Shown here: positions 29,649 to 38,649 of the stretch, in pieces
Numbering within the stretch: position 1 is the first letter of the stretch
Layout: each line of letters starts with the position of its first letter
Assembly: GCA_030148775.1 (NCBI GenBank)
Contig: JASBST010000011.1
Coordinates: 1 to 64,000, forward strand
Direction of reading: 5' to 3'
Length of the DNA: 64,000 nucleotides
Source: Thiogranum sp.
GTDB taxonomy: Bacteria > Pseudomonadota > Gammaproteobacteria > DSM-19610
Program-made: the position numbers and the translations under genes
The notes under the pieces: model-generated
The model's database searches: none
The model's input: only the letters and a program-made list of their open reading frames with translations
What the model was told of the DNA's origin: nothing

Positions 29649-31352
29649 TCAAAACAGAAAATACCGCTGTGTCATGGGCAGGATATCGGCCGGCTCGCAG
29701 GTCAGAAGTTTACCGTCGGCGCGGACTTCATAGGTCTGCGCGTCGACTTCGATAGCCGGCGTGTGACCGTTGTGGATCATGTCCTGTTTTTTAACATTTC
29801 GGCAGTTTTTCACCTCGCTGACCGTTTTCCGCAGTCCTAATCGCTCGGCTACCCCCGCCGACATGGCGGCGGCGGAAACAAAAGTCAGACTGGTGGCTGT
29901 AACAGCTTTGCCGAAGCTGCCGAACATAGGCCGGTAGTGTACGGGTTGCGGTGTCGGAATCGAGGCGTTGGGGTCGCCCATCGCTGCTTGGGCGATCATT
30001 CCACCTTTGACGATCAGGGCCGGTTTTATCCCGAACAGTGCCGGCGACCACACTACCAGGTCCGCCAGCTTGCCGATCTCGACGGAGCCCACTTCGTGCG
30101 CGATGCCATGAGCAATCGCCGGATTGATCGTGTACTTGGCGACGTAGCGTTTTACCCGTTTATTGTCGCGTTCTACGCTGTCGCCTTTAAGCGCGCCGCG
30201 CTGTACTTTCATCTTATGCGCGGTTTGCCAGGTGCGGATTATGACTTCACCCACACGACCCATGGCCTGAGAGTCCGATGAGATCATCGAGAAAGCGCCC
30301 AGGTCGTGCAGAATGTCCTCGGCGGCGATGGTCTCTCGGCGGATACGCGATTCGGCAAAGGCAACATCCTCGGCAATATTGGCGTCGAGATGGTGGCAGA
30401 CCATCAACATGTCCAGGTGTTCGTCGATGGTGTTGATGGTATAAGGCCGGGTCGGGTTGGTCGACGACGGCAGCACATTGTCGAGGCCGCACGCGCGGAT
30501 GATATCCGGTGCGTGGCCGCCGCCGGCGCCCTCGGTGTGATAGGTATGGATGGTACGGCCCTCGAAGGCGGCAATCGTTTCTTCAACGAAGCCCGATTCG
30601 TTCAGCGTATCGGTATGGATCGCCACCTGCACATCGTAGTCCTGCGCTACATTCAGACAATTGCGAATGGCGGCCGGCGTGGTGCCCCAGTCTTCGTGCA
30701 GCTTGAGCCCCATGGCGCCGGCCTCGAGCTGTTCGCTCAGCGCCGCGGGAAGACTGGCATTGCCCTTTCCCATAAATCCCAGGTTCATGGGATAGGCGTC
30801 AGCGGCTTCCAGCATGCGCTGAATGTTCCACGGCCCGGGCGTGCAGGTGGTGGCATTGGTGCCGGTGGAAGGGCCGGTGCCTCCGCCTAGCATGGTGGTG
30901 ATACCCGACGACAGGGCTTCTTCGATCTGTTGCGGACAGATGAAATGAATGTGTGCATCAATGCCGCCTGCGGTGACGATTTTCCCTTCGCTACCGATCA
31001 CGTCCGTGCCGGGACCGATGACAATATCCACGCCCCGCTGCACGTCCGGGTTGCCGGCTTTGCCGATGCCGGTGATGCGGCCGTTTTTGATACCGATGTC
31101 TGCTTTTACCACCCCCCAGTGATCAATAATCAGAGCGTTGGTCATCACCAGGTCCACGACATTTTCGGCTATCGCCTGCGATTGCCCCATGCCATCACGT
31201 ATGACTTTTCCGCCACCAAATTTGACTTCGTCGCCGTAACGGGTGAAGTCCTGCTCTACCTCTATCCACAGCTCGGTATCCGCCAGCCGTACTCTGTCGC
31301 CGGTGGTCGGTCCGAACATCTCGGCGTAGGCCTGTCGACTCATACGGGTCAT
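29649..31352 (-). CDS. ureC: Urease alpha (catalytic) subunit
   Basis: 567-aa subunit holding the dinuclear nickel site that hydrolyses urea to ammonia and carbamate. Nickel ligands and partners are all visible: [14 protein letters not shown], the carbamylated Lys in [22 protein letters not shown], and the mobile flap Cys in MLMVCHHLD. The typical C-terminus MTQRYFLF is present. The start overlaps the ureAB stop by 4 bp. Confidence 0.97.
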   Translation of the reverse strand: MTRMSRQAYAEMFGPTTGDRVRLADTELWIEVEQDFTRYGDEVKFGGGKVIRDGMGQSQAIAENVVDLVMTNALIIDHWGVVKADIGIKNGRITGIGKAGNPDVQRGVDIVIGPGTDVIGSEGKIVTAGGIDAHIHFICPQQIEEALSSGITTMLGGGTGPSTGTNATTCTPGPWNIQRMLEAADAYPMNLGFMGKGNASLPAALSEQLEAGAMGLKLHEDWGTTPAAIRNCLNVAQDYDVQVAIHTDTLNESGFVEETIAAFEGRTIHTYHTEGAGGGHAPDIIRACGLDNVLPSSTNPTRPYTINTIDEHLDMLMVCHHLDANIAEDVAFAESRIRRETIAAEDILHDLGAFSMISSDSQAMGRVGEVIIRTWQTAHKMKVQRGALKGDSVERDNKRVKRYVAKYTINPAIAHGIAHEVGSVEIGKLADLVVWSPALFGIKPALIVKGGMIAQAAMGDPNASIPTPQPVHYRPMFGSFGKAVTATSLTFVSAAAMSAGVAERLGLRKTVSEVKNCRNVKKQDMIHNGHTPAIEVDAQTYEVRADGKLLTCEPADILPMTQRYFLF

Positions 31353-31978
31353 GTGTTGTTCTCCAGCTCGCCCATGACGTGGCCTTGAAAACCGTATACG
31401 ACACGGTTGCCGGCGTAGGCGACCAGCTCCACGGTGCGTCGTTGTCCGGGTTCAAACCGCACCGCTGTGCCGGCCGGGATGTTAAGGCGGTAACCGCGGG
31501 TTTTGTCACGTTCGAATGCCAGCGCGCTGTTGGTTTCGTAAAAGTGATAGTGGGATCCGATCTGAACGGGGCGATCGCCGGTATTGGCCACTTCGATAGT
31601 CAGCGTGGGCAGGCCAGCGTTAAGTACTATGTCGCCTTCGGCGACTTTTATCGCCCCGGCCGTGGTGGTGTCTGTTGCAATAATAGGCTGGTGCACGGTG
31701 ACCAGTTTGGTTCCGTCGGGAAAAGTGGCCTCGACCTGTACGTCGTGGATCATTTCGGCGACGCCATCCATTACCTGGTCGGTGTTTAACAGCCTGCGGC
31801 TGTCGTGCATCAATGCCGCTACCGTGCGTCCGTCGCGCGCGCCTTCCAGAATGGCGGCGCTGATATAGGCCACCGCCTCCGGGTAGTTGAGCCTAACGCC
31901 TCTTGCCAGGCGACGTTCGGCCAGCAGTGCGGCGGTAAATAACAGCAGCTTGTCTTTTTCTCGTGGCGTCAGTTCCAT
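31349..31978 (-). CDS. ureAB: Fused urease gamma-beta subunit
   Basis: 209-aa fusion of UreA (gamma) and UreB (beta). Residues 1-100 are Ure[41 protein letters not shown] and [17 protein letters not shown]. UreB starts at about residue 110 ([16 protein letters not shown]) and continues with [17 protein letters not shown] and [17 protein letters not shown]. In most gammaproteobacteria these are separate genes; fused forms are known, e.g. Helicobacter UreA. The frame is continuous across the junction. The subunit assembles with UreC into the urease trimer. Confidence 0.95.
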   Translation of the reverse strand: MELTPREKDKLLLFTAALLAERRLARGVRLNYPEAVAYISAAILEGARDGRTVAALMHDSRRLLNTDQVMDGVAEMIHDVQVEATFPDGTKLVTVHQPIIATDTTTAGAIKVAEGDIVLNAGLPTLTIEVANTGDRPVQIGSHYHFYETNSALAFERDKTRGYRLNIPAGTAVRFEPGQRRTVELVAYAGNRVVYGFQGHVMGELENNT

Positions 31979-32025
31979 AGGTGGTCTCGTCTTTTCACAA
32001 TAGGCGGCGATAGTTCCGGCGGTTA

Positions 32026-32039
32026 GTCATATGACGCAT
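32026..32039. promoter_or_regulatory. Repeat of a short palindromic motif upstream of ureAB
   Basis: GTCATATGACGCAT ends at the ureD stop, 48 bp upstream of ureAB. Nearly the same 14-mer occurs at 39932-39945 in the porin/kinase intergenic region, and CAAATGACTCAT occurs at 37201-37212 between urtA and urtB. All three share CAwATGACkCAT. It could be an operator for a local regulator such as the response regulator at 43512; this is inference. Confidence 0.35.
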
Positions 32040-32893
32040 CAGGTGGCCCAAATACGTGGCGCAATTGCGGGCCGTTCTAACAACTCCGGTCGTAGCGCTT
32101 TCCACGCCAGGATCATCGCCTGCTTCAGTGTTTCACTGTCTTGATGCAGCGCACGGATGATCAGGAGTCGGCCGACAAGAGTGGCGCCGGCTAGCAAGGC
32201 GGTGGATAGCGGGGCGAGTGTATCCCTGACTCTTTCGAGATGCCCGGCCGTACATGGAAAGGCGAGCAGAATTCCTTGCAACGGCTGGCCGCGCAGACCG
32301 GCGGCCGCATTCAGCGTCTGTTTATCGAATACCCGCTGGTGTTCTACCAATAGTAATTCGCGATTGTGGTGAAATGCGAGGTGTGCGCTGAACGCGCCGT
32401 GCTCGAAATGCTCCCGGTTGACCGGACGCCCCAGGCAGGTGATGTCCCAGCCGATAAATACCGCGTCGTCATCCAGCGCGATCTCGGTGGATGCCTGTAC
32501 CCGGGCGCCCGAAAACAGGATGTTTTCCTGTGGCAACCATTCCAGGCTGGCCCCTGCGGCGACCTGAAGACGTTGTTCGACCCGCGCGTTCGGACCGGCG
32601 CTAAGATAAAACTTGCCGGACCCGGGCGTGGTGCACAGTACCTGTGCGCCGCTTGCGACATCCAGCGAAATATTCAACCGGTCGCCCCCGACCACGCCGC
32701 CGGGTGGGTGCAAAATATAGACGTGAGCCAGGTCGCCCTCAGGGTAAAGTGGGCGTTGGACCCGCAACGGCCCTCTATGCCGGTTGTGTTCGAGCACCGT
32801 GCGTGTCCCGGCCCGCGAAAATTCCAATTCCAGGCTCGCCACCCAACCGTCGGGCGTTGTATTCGGTGCTGAGAACAGAGGAGCCGGAATCAT
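32039..32893 (-). CDS. ureD: Urease accessory protein UreD (UreH)
   Basis: 284-aa accessory protein that binds apo-urease and accepts the UreFG complex. Family landmarks are HRGPLRVQRPLYPEGD, HPPGGVVGGDRL, TTPGSGKFYLS and EWLPQENILFSGA. Its start overlaps the urtE stop by 4 bp, which joins the urea transporter and urease genes into one operon. A 60-bp gap to ureAB holds the ATG-palindrome motif noted at 32026-32039. Confidence 0.94.
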   Translation of the reverse strand: MIPAPLFSAPNTTPDGWVASLELEFSRAGTRTVLEHNRHRGPLRVQRPLYPEGDLAHVYILHPPGGVVGGDRLNISLDVASGAQVLCTTPGSGKFYLSAGPNARVEQRLQVAAGASLEWLPQENILFSGARVQASTEIALDDDAVFIGWDITCLGRPVNREHFEHGAFSAHLAFHHNRELLLVEHQRVFDKQTLNAAAGLRGQPLQGILLAFPCTAGHLERVRDTLAPLSTALLAGATLVGRLLIIRALHQDSETLKQAMILAWKALRPELLERPAIAPRIWAT

Positions 32894-33594
32894 ACGGTGA
32901 GGTATTCCTTGATGAGTGATCCCGAAAGTTCTTTCACATCGCCCTTGGCCACCGGCCGCCCGCGATCGAGTATGCAGAAGCGGTCCGCGACTTTTTTCAC
33001 AAAAGTCAGTTTCTGTTCCACCAACAGTACCGTCATCCCCATCTCGCGGTTGAGTTTGCCGATGATGTCACCGATTTCGGCAACAATATTGGGCTGAATG
33101 CCCTCTGTCGGCTCGTCCAGGATCAAAAGGTTCGGATCGATGACCAACGCGCGACCGATCGCCAACTGCTGTTGCTGTCCGCCGGAAAGGTCGCCGCCAC
33201 GCCGGTTTCCCATTTCTTTCAGCACCGGAAACAGTTCATAGATGAACGCCGGTATGGTTCGACTGCGGTCGCGGCGGGCCGGCAGACCGATTTCGAGGTT
33301 TTCTTCTACGCTAAGCAGGGGGAATATCTGTCGTCCCTGCGGTACATAGCCGATCCCGTGTCTGGCGCGCTGTTCCATCGGCACAGTATGCAACGGCAGG
33401 TCGTGGTAGATGATTTCTCCGGACGCCAGCGGCAGCGCACCCATGATGCAGTTGAGCAGGGTGGTTTTGCCCACCCCGTTTCGTCCCATCAGACAGGTGC
33501 ATTGCCCCGCGGGGACCTCGAGCTCGACGTCCCGCAGCGTGTGGCTCTGTCCGTAAAACTGGTTGACGTCTCGAATCGTCAGCACGTCATTCAC
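32890..33594 (-). CDS. urtE: Urea ABC transporter ATP-binding protein UrtE
   Basis: 234-aa ATPase of the LivF type, one of two energising subunits of the high-affinity urea importer. Walker A is GRNGVGKTTLL, the signature is LSGGQQQQLAIGRAL, Walker B is NLLILDEPTEGIQP. GYVPQGRQIFPLLSVEENL is typical of UrtE/LivF. The start is GTG at 33594 overlapping urtD; the longer frame to 33633 is not supported. Confidence 0.93.
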   Translation of the reverse strand: MNDVLTIRDVNQFYGQSHTLRDVELEVPAGQCTCLMGRNGVGKTTLLNCIMGALPLASGEIIYHDLPLHTVPMEQRARHGIGYVPQGRQIFPLLSVEENLEIGLPARRDRSRTIPAFIYELFPVLKEMGNRRGGDLSGGQQQQLAIGRALVIDPNLLILDEPTEGIQPNIVAEIGDIIGKLNREMGMTVLLVEQKLTFVKKVADRFCILDRGRPVAKGDVKELSGSLIKEYLTV

Positions 33595-34417
33595 CCAGAT
33601 ATACTTCAACGACACGCGGGTCGTTCTGCACATCGGCCATGCTGCCTTCGGCCAGGACGTTACCCTGGTGCAGGACGGTTACTTTGCGGGCAATGGAGCG
33701 GACGAAATCCATATCGTGCTCGACCACGACCACCGAATGTTTTCCGGCCAGGGAAGTGAGCAGTTCCGCTGTGCGTTCCATTTCCTGATGAGTCATGCCG
33801 GCCACCGGCTCGTCGACCAACAGCAGAGCCGGCTTCTGCATCAGCAGCATGCCGATTTCCAGCCACTGCTTCTGACCGTGCGAGAGTTTCCCGGCCGGAT
33901 CCGTCGCTAGCGCCTGCAGCCCGATGAGATACATCACCTCGTCGATCAGGTCGCGCTGCTCGGCCGACAGACGAGTGAGCAGCAATGGCCAGACCCGTTT
34001 GTCCTGGGCCATGGCCAGCTCCAGATTCTGGAATACGCTCAGCTTCTCGAACACCGTGGGTTTCTGGAACTTGCGGCCGATTCCGGCCTCGGCGATTTGG
34101 GGCTCATCCATACTCAGCAGATCGAGACGCTGCCCGAACCATGCCTGCCCGCTGTCCGGACGCGTTTTACCGGTGATGATGTCCATCATGGTGGACTTGC
34201 CGGCGCCGTTGGGGCCGATGATGCAGCGCAGCTCACCGGTCTCGATATAGAGATTCAGATTGCTGATGGCCTTGAAGCCGTCGAAACTTTTGTTCAGCGC
34301 TTCCAGGTAGAGGATAATATTGTGCCGGACATCGAGCTCCGGCGGTCGCGGTTTGATCAGGAATTCGAACACCTGGTCACGGCGTGTGAGTTCGCGCAGG
34401 GCCTGACCCGATTTCAT
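33587..34417 (-). CDS. urtD: Urea ABC transporter ATP-binding protein UrtD
   Basis: 276-aa ATPase of the LivG type. Walker A is GPNGAGKSTMMDIITGKTRP, the signature LSHGQKQWLEIGMLL, Walker B PALLLVDEPVAGMT. IGRKFQKPTVFEKLSVFQNL is characteristic of UrtD. Its start overlaps the urtC stop by 4 bp and its end overlaps urtE by 8 bp. Confidence 0.94.
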   Translation of the reverse strand: MKSGQALRELTRRDQVFEFLIKPRPPELDVRHNIILYLEALNKSFDGFKAISNLNLYIETGELRCIIGPNGAGKSTMMDIITGKTRPDSGQAWFGQRLDLLSMDEPQIAEAGIGRKFQKPTVFEKLSVFQNLELAMAQDKRVWPLLLTRLSAEQRDLIDEVMYLIGLQALATDPAGKLSHGQKQWLEIGMLLMQKPALLLVDEPVAGMTHQEMERTAELLTSLAGKHSVVVVEHDMDFVRSIARKVTVLHQGNVLAEGSMADVQNDPRVVEVYLGE

Positions 34418-35496
34418 GCTCGCTCCTCACGCATTCGGCGTAACCCGACGATGCCTTTGGGCAGATAGAGGGTGACGAGAACGAACAGCCCGCCGAGGGC
34501 AAACAGCCAGACTTCCGGCAGTGCCGCGGTGAAGTACGTCTTTGCATAGTTGACCAGCAGAGCGCCTACGACCGCGCCATACAGGGTACCGCGCCCGCCA
34601 ATGGCCACCCAGATGACCAGCTCTATGGAGTTCAGTGGAGAAAATTCACCGGGGTTGATGATGCCGACCTGCGGTACGTAGAGCGCACCGGCGATACCCG
34701 CCAGCACCGCCGAGTATACAAATACCCAGAGCTTGATGTTTTCCACCCGGTAGCCAATAAAACGGCTGCGGCTCTCGGCGTCGCGTATCGCGACACTGGC
34801 CAGTCCGAGGCGCGAACAGACAATGTAGCGGGTTAGCAGATAGGCGAGGCCAAGTGCCGCGGACGAGGCCAGAAACAGTCCGATGCGGGTATGGTCGGTC
34901 CGCAGGTCGAAGCCCAGCAGGTCCTTGAAATCTGTCAGTCCGTTGTTGCCTCCGAACCCCATCTCGTTTCTGAAGAACGCCAGCATTAGCGCATAGGTCG
35001 TGGCCTGGGTGATAATAGACAGGTAGACGCCGGTGACACGCGAGCGGAATGCCAGGAAGCCCAACACGTAGGCCAAAAGTCCAGGTACCAGCAGGACCAT
35101 CAGCGCGGCGAACCAGAACTGGTCAAAGCCGTGCCAGAACCAGGGCAGTTCGTGCCAGTTCAGGAATACCATGAAATCCGGCAATAACGGATCGCCGTAC
35201 ACGCCGCGCTCACCTATCTGGCGCATAAGGTACATACCCATGGCGTAACCGCCCAGGGCGAAGAATGCGCCGTGACCCAGGCTGAGAATGCCGAGGTAAC
35301 CCCACACCAGGTCGGCTGCCAGCGCCAGGAGGGCATAGGTAAGGTATTTGCCCAGTAACGTGACAGCGTAGGTGGACAAGTGAAAGGCGCTGTCCTGCGG
35401 CACCAGCAGATTCAGTACCGGTACCAGGACGCTTACCAGCAGCAGTGTCGCCAGCATCCAGCGACCGGCTTTGTCATTGCGTAGCAGATCCAGCAT
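34414..35496 (-). CDS. urtC: Urea ABC transporter permease UrtC
   Basis: 360-aa inner-membrane permease of the LivM type with about ten helices. Conserved parts are ADLVWGYLGILSLGHGAFFA, VTGVYLSIITQATTYALMLA and the C-terminal GGRGTLYGAVVGALLVNYAK. The frame continues upstream to 36015 without family similarity, so I use the ATG at 35496, 8 bp after urtB, giving LDLLRNDKAGRWMLATLLLV. Confidence 0.94.
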   Translation of the reverse strand: MLDLLRNDKAGRWMLATLLLVSVLVPVLNLLVPQDSAFHLSTYAVTLLGKYLTYALLALAADLVWGYLGILSLGHGAFFALGGYAMGMYLMRQIGERGVYGDPLLPDFMVFLNWHELPWFWHGFDQFWFAALMVLLVPGLLAYVLGFLAFRSRVTGVYLSIITQATTYALMLAFFRNEMGFGGNNGLTDFKDLLGFDLRTDHTRIGLFLASSAALGLAYLLTRYIVCSRLGLASVAIRDAESRSRFIGYRVENIKLWVFVYSAVLAGIAGALYVPQVGIINPGEFSPLNSIELVIWVAIGGRGTLYGAVVGALLVNYAKTYFTAALPEVWLFALGGLFVLVTLYLPKGIVGLRRMREERA

Positions 35497-35504
35497 GCCC
35501 ACCC

Positions 35505-37154
35505 CTAATCCTCCGCCGCACGGCCGCGTTGCGGAAACAGACCGGTAGGACGTTTTTGGATAAACAGGATGATAAATACCAGCACCAGGATTTTTGCCAG
35601 TACAGCGCCCGCCCATGGTTCCAGCAACTTGTTGATCACGCCAAGACTCATGCCGGCAACCAGCGTGCCCCATAGGTTGCCGACGCCACCGAATACCACC
35701 ACCATGAAGGAATCGATGATATAGGCCTGTCCCAGGTTGGTGCCGACGTTGGTCAACAGGCTCAGCGCCACGCCGGCCATGCCGGCGATGCCGGAACCCA
35801 GGCCGAAGGTGAGGGCGTCGACCCACTTCGAACGTACACCCATGGCGCGCGCCATCAGACGGTTTTGAGACACCGCGCGCACTTGCAAGCCCAGCAGGGT
35901 TTTCTTCATGACCAGTATCAGCGTCGCGAACACGATCAGGCAAAAAATAATGATGTATAGGCGGTTCCAGGTCAGCGCCAGCACTTCGTTGACCTGAAAG
36001 GCACCGGACATCCACTCCGGGGTTTCCACGCTGCGGTTGAGCGGCGAAAAGATCGAACGTACCGCCTGTTGCAGTATCAGGCTGACACCAAACGTCGCCA
36101 GCAGGGTTTCCAGCGGACGGCCATAGAGATGGCGGATGACGCTGAGCTCAATCGCCATGCCCACGAGCGCCGAGACAACAAAGGCCGCCGGAACGGCCAC
36201 GATCACCGACAGGCCGATATGACCGGGCATCAGTAACTGTATTACGTAAGTGGTGTAGGCGCCGATCATGATCAGCTCGCCATGCGCCATGTTGATCACG
36301 CCCATCACGCCAAAGGTGATAGCCAGACCGATGGCCGCCAGCGCCAGTACCGAGCCGAGGCTGAGGCCGAAGAAAACCATTTCGGCACGGTCGTAGCGTT
36401 CGCGCCGTTCATTGATGTTTCGGATCGCCGCGCTGGCCAGATTCTTCAGCGTCGCGTCGGTCGGCCGATAGGCGCTAAGTGCGTTCAATGCAGAGGGGTT
36501 CAGGCTGCCGGCCAGTTCGCTAATGGCTTTCCGCTGTTTATTTCTGTCGGTGCTATCGAGCTGATTAATCGCCAGTAGTGTGCGCATGGCGGTACGAACC
36601 TCAGGATCGGTTTCCTTTTTCACCACATCCTGTATCAGCCCGGCTGTTCCGGGATCGGGCCGTTTCAGTAATTCCTGAACGGCAGTCAGCCGCAGGTCGC
36701 GGTCGGGGTGCCGGAGTTGCAGTTGCGCCAGTGCCTGACGTAAGCGTGTTCTAAGTCGGTTGTTTATTTTTACTTTGTCGAACCCATGTTTGTTTGTCTG
36801 CGTTATGCTCTTTCCGCCAAACAGGGGCGTGAATTTATGGTTTTTGCCCTGTTTTTCCACAATAAATAGTGCCTTGTCGCGGGCGCTGAAATACAGTTTT
36901 CCCTCCAGCATGGCCTTCATGACAGGGTAGGCTTCGGCCGTGTTATTCCGGGCTATAATGGCTATCGCTTTTTCCTTGTTCCTATAGCTCTTGTCTGTCA
37001 GCGTTTTCCAGGCGTCCTGAAGCGTCGGTTCATCCGTTGCCTGGACCGCCGACAGCGACGGGCTGGGGCAGCCGCCGAGCAGGAAAAACAACAGCAGGGA
37101 TAACAGACTCCGAGCCATTGTTATTGTTGTCCGTTCACGCATGCGTTTTCTCAT
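35505..37154 (-). CDS. urtB: Urea ABC transporter permease UrtB
   Basis: 549-aa LivH-type permease. Unlike ordinary LivH it has a long N-terminal periplasmic part (about residues 25-250, with HEAT-like helices such as LRHPDRDLRLTAVQELLKRP), which is normal for UrtB. The membrane part contains GLAITFGVMGVINMAHGELI and GMAGVALSLLTNVGTNLGQA. The N-terminus resembles a signal sequence ending LLGGC. ATGs at 37154, 37142 and 37118 are all possible starts, with no clear ribosome site to decide. Confidence 0.93.
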   Translation of the reverse strand: MRKRMRERTTITMARSLLSLLLFFLLGGCPSPSLSAVQATDEPTLQDAWKTLTDKSYRNKEKAIAIIARNNTAEAYPVMKAMLEGKLYFSARDKALFIVEKQGKNHKFTPLFGGKSITQTNKHGFDKVKINNRLRTRLRQALAQLQLRHPDRDLRLTAVQELLKRPDPGTAGLIQDVVKKETDPEVRTAMRTLLAINQLDSTDRNKQRKAISELAGSLNPSALNALSAYRPTDATLKNLASAAIRNINERRERYDRAEMVFFGLSLGSVLALAAIGLAITFGVMGVINMAHGELIMIGAYTTYVIQLLMPGHIGLSVIVAVPAAFVVSALVGMAIELSVIRHLYGRPLETLLATFGVSLILQQAVRSIFSPLNRSVETPEWMSGAFQVNEVLALTWNRLYIIIFCLIVFATLILVMKKTLLGLQVRAVSQNRLMARAMGVRSKWVDALTFGLGSGIAGMAGVALSLLTNVGTNLGQAYIIDSFMVVVFGGVGNLWGTLVAGMSLGVINKLLEPWAGAVLAKILVLVFIILFIQKRPTGLFPQRGRAAED

Positions 37155-37183
37155 CTAGAAGCCGCTCTAGGAAACCCGGTTTA

Positions 37184-37237
37184 AAAAAATGCACAGAGTA
37201 CAAATGACTCATCAAACTGTGCGTTTGTACCCTGTGC
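37184..37237 (-). terminator. Terminator-like hairpin between urtA and urtB
   Basis: Arms 37191-37204 and 37224-37237 form a 14-bp inverted repeat with one mismatch and a 19-nt loop. Read on the minus strand, the second arm is followed by ATTTTTTTAAA (about 37184-37190), an intrinsic terminator. It lies in the 175-bp gap after urtA and before urtB. Partial termination here would give more binding protein than permease. Confidence 0.75.
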
Positions 37238-37329
37238 CTAATACCTGCTATTTTCCGGAGTCTCTTGTTTCGATTTCTCGTTCGTCATTGCGGTCAGGGG
37301 GCAGGCCCGTGCGCGTCAAAACCGTCAAA

Positions 37330-38625
37330 TCAGTAGTTCTGACCGCTGCACTTCTTACTCTTGACGTTATAATTCCCGCAGGACAGAGGCGCCCGCCAGT
37401 CGGAGATCAGGTCGCGTGATCCCGGCAGGTAATCCGACCATGCATCACCTGGAACCAGTCCGGAAGTTTTCCAGACGATGTCGAATTGGCCGTTGTCCTG
37501 GATTTCACCGATCAGCACCGGCTTGGTGATATGGTGATTAGGCAGCATGGCGGAGTAGCCGCCGGACAGATTCGGTACCGCCACGCCGATCAGCGCTTTC
37601 TGTACGGCTGCGGGATCGGTAGTACCGGCTTTCTCCACGGCTTTCACCCACATGTTGAAACCAATGTAGTGCGCTTCCATGGGGTCGTTGGTGACGCGCT
37701 TGTTGTCCTTGATGTACTGTTTCCAGGCGCTGATGAAGCCGTCGTTTTCGTCGGTATCGACACTCATGAAATAGTTCCAGGCAGCGAGGTGACCAACCAG
37801 CGGTTTGGTGTCTAGACCGGATAGTTCCTCCTCTCCCACGGAGAAGGCGATCACTGGAATATCCTCGGCGGAAATTCCCTGGTTACCCAACTCCTTATAG
37901 AACGGTACATTGGCGTCTCCGTTGATGGTGGAAACCACGGCCGTCTTCTTTCCGGCGGTGCCGAATTTCTTGATGTCGGAAACGATCGATTGCCAGTCGG
38001 AGTGACCAAAGGGCGTGTAGTTGATCATGATGTCGCCTTTTTCGACGCCCTTGGCGGTCAGGTAGGCTTCCAGAATTTTATTGGTAGTGCGCGGATAGAC
38101 ATAATCGGTACCCGCCAGTACCCAGCGGGTCACGCCGAGTTCGTTCATCAGATAGTCCACGGCAGGTATGGCCTGCTGGTTTGGCGCCGCACCGGTGTAG
38201 AACACGTTCTTTGAGGACTCCTCGCCTTCGTACTGTACCGGATAGAACAGGATGCTGTTGAGTTCCTCGAATACCGGCAGAACGGATTTTCGCGATACCG
38301 AGGTCCAGCAGCCGAAGGTGACTACCGCTTTATCCTTGGTGATCAGCTCGCGGGCCTTTTCCGCGAACAGCGGCCAGTCGGAGGCGGGGTCGACGACCAC
38401 AGGCTCGAGTTTCTTGCCGAGAACGCCGCCTTTTTTGTTCTGCTCGTCAATCAGCATCAGCATGGTGTCCTTGAGCGTGGTTTCGGAGATTGCCATGGTG
38501 CCGGACAAGGAGTGCAATATGCCTACCTTGATCGTGTCTGCGGCCCAGCTTAAGCTCGTGCCGGCCAGCGAAGTGGCTGTGACCGCCGCGGCGATAGCCA
38601 GGTTCTTCAGTCGTGTTTTAATCAT
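37330..38625 (-). CDS. urtA: Urea ABC transporter substrate-binding protein UrtA
   Basis: 431-aa periplasmic binding protein of the FmdD/UrtA type. The signal peptide is NLAIAAAVTATSLAGTSLSW then A; the mature protein begins DTIKVGILHSLSGTMAISET. TFGCWTSVSRKSVLPVFEEL and LFYPVQYEGEESSKNVFYTG are typical of UrtA, as is PNHHITKPVLIGEI. It lies 24 bp downstream of the porin gene, suggesting one transcript. Confidence 0.95.
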   Translation of the reverse strand: MIKTRLKNLAIAAAVTATSLAGTSLSWAADTIKVGILHSLSGTMAISETTLKDTMLMLIDEQNKKGGVLGKKLEPVVVDPASDWPLFAEKARELITKDKAVVTFGCWTSVSRKSVLPVFEELNSILFYPVQYEGEESSKNVFYTGAAPNQQAIPAVDYLMNELGVTRWVLAGTDYVYPRTTNKILEAYLTAKGVEKGDIMINYTPFGHSDWQSIVSDIKKFGTAGKKTAVVSTINGDANVPFYKELGNQGISAEDIPVIAFSVGEEELSGLDTKPLVGHLAAWNYFMSVDTDENDGFISAWKQYIKDNKRVTNDPMEAHYIGFNMWVKAVEKAGTTDPAAVQKALIGVAVPNLSGGYSAMLPNHHITKPVLIGEIQDNGQFDIVWKTSGLVPGDAWSDYLPGSRDLISDWRAPLSCGNYNVKSKKCSGQNY

Positions 38626-38649
38626 GTTTCACTCTCCTGGTATGGGTGC

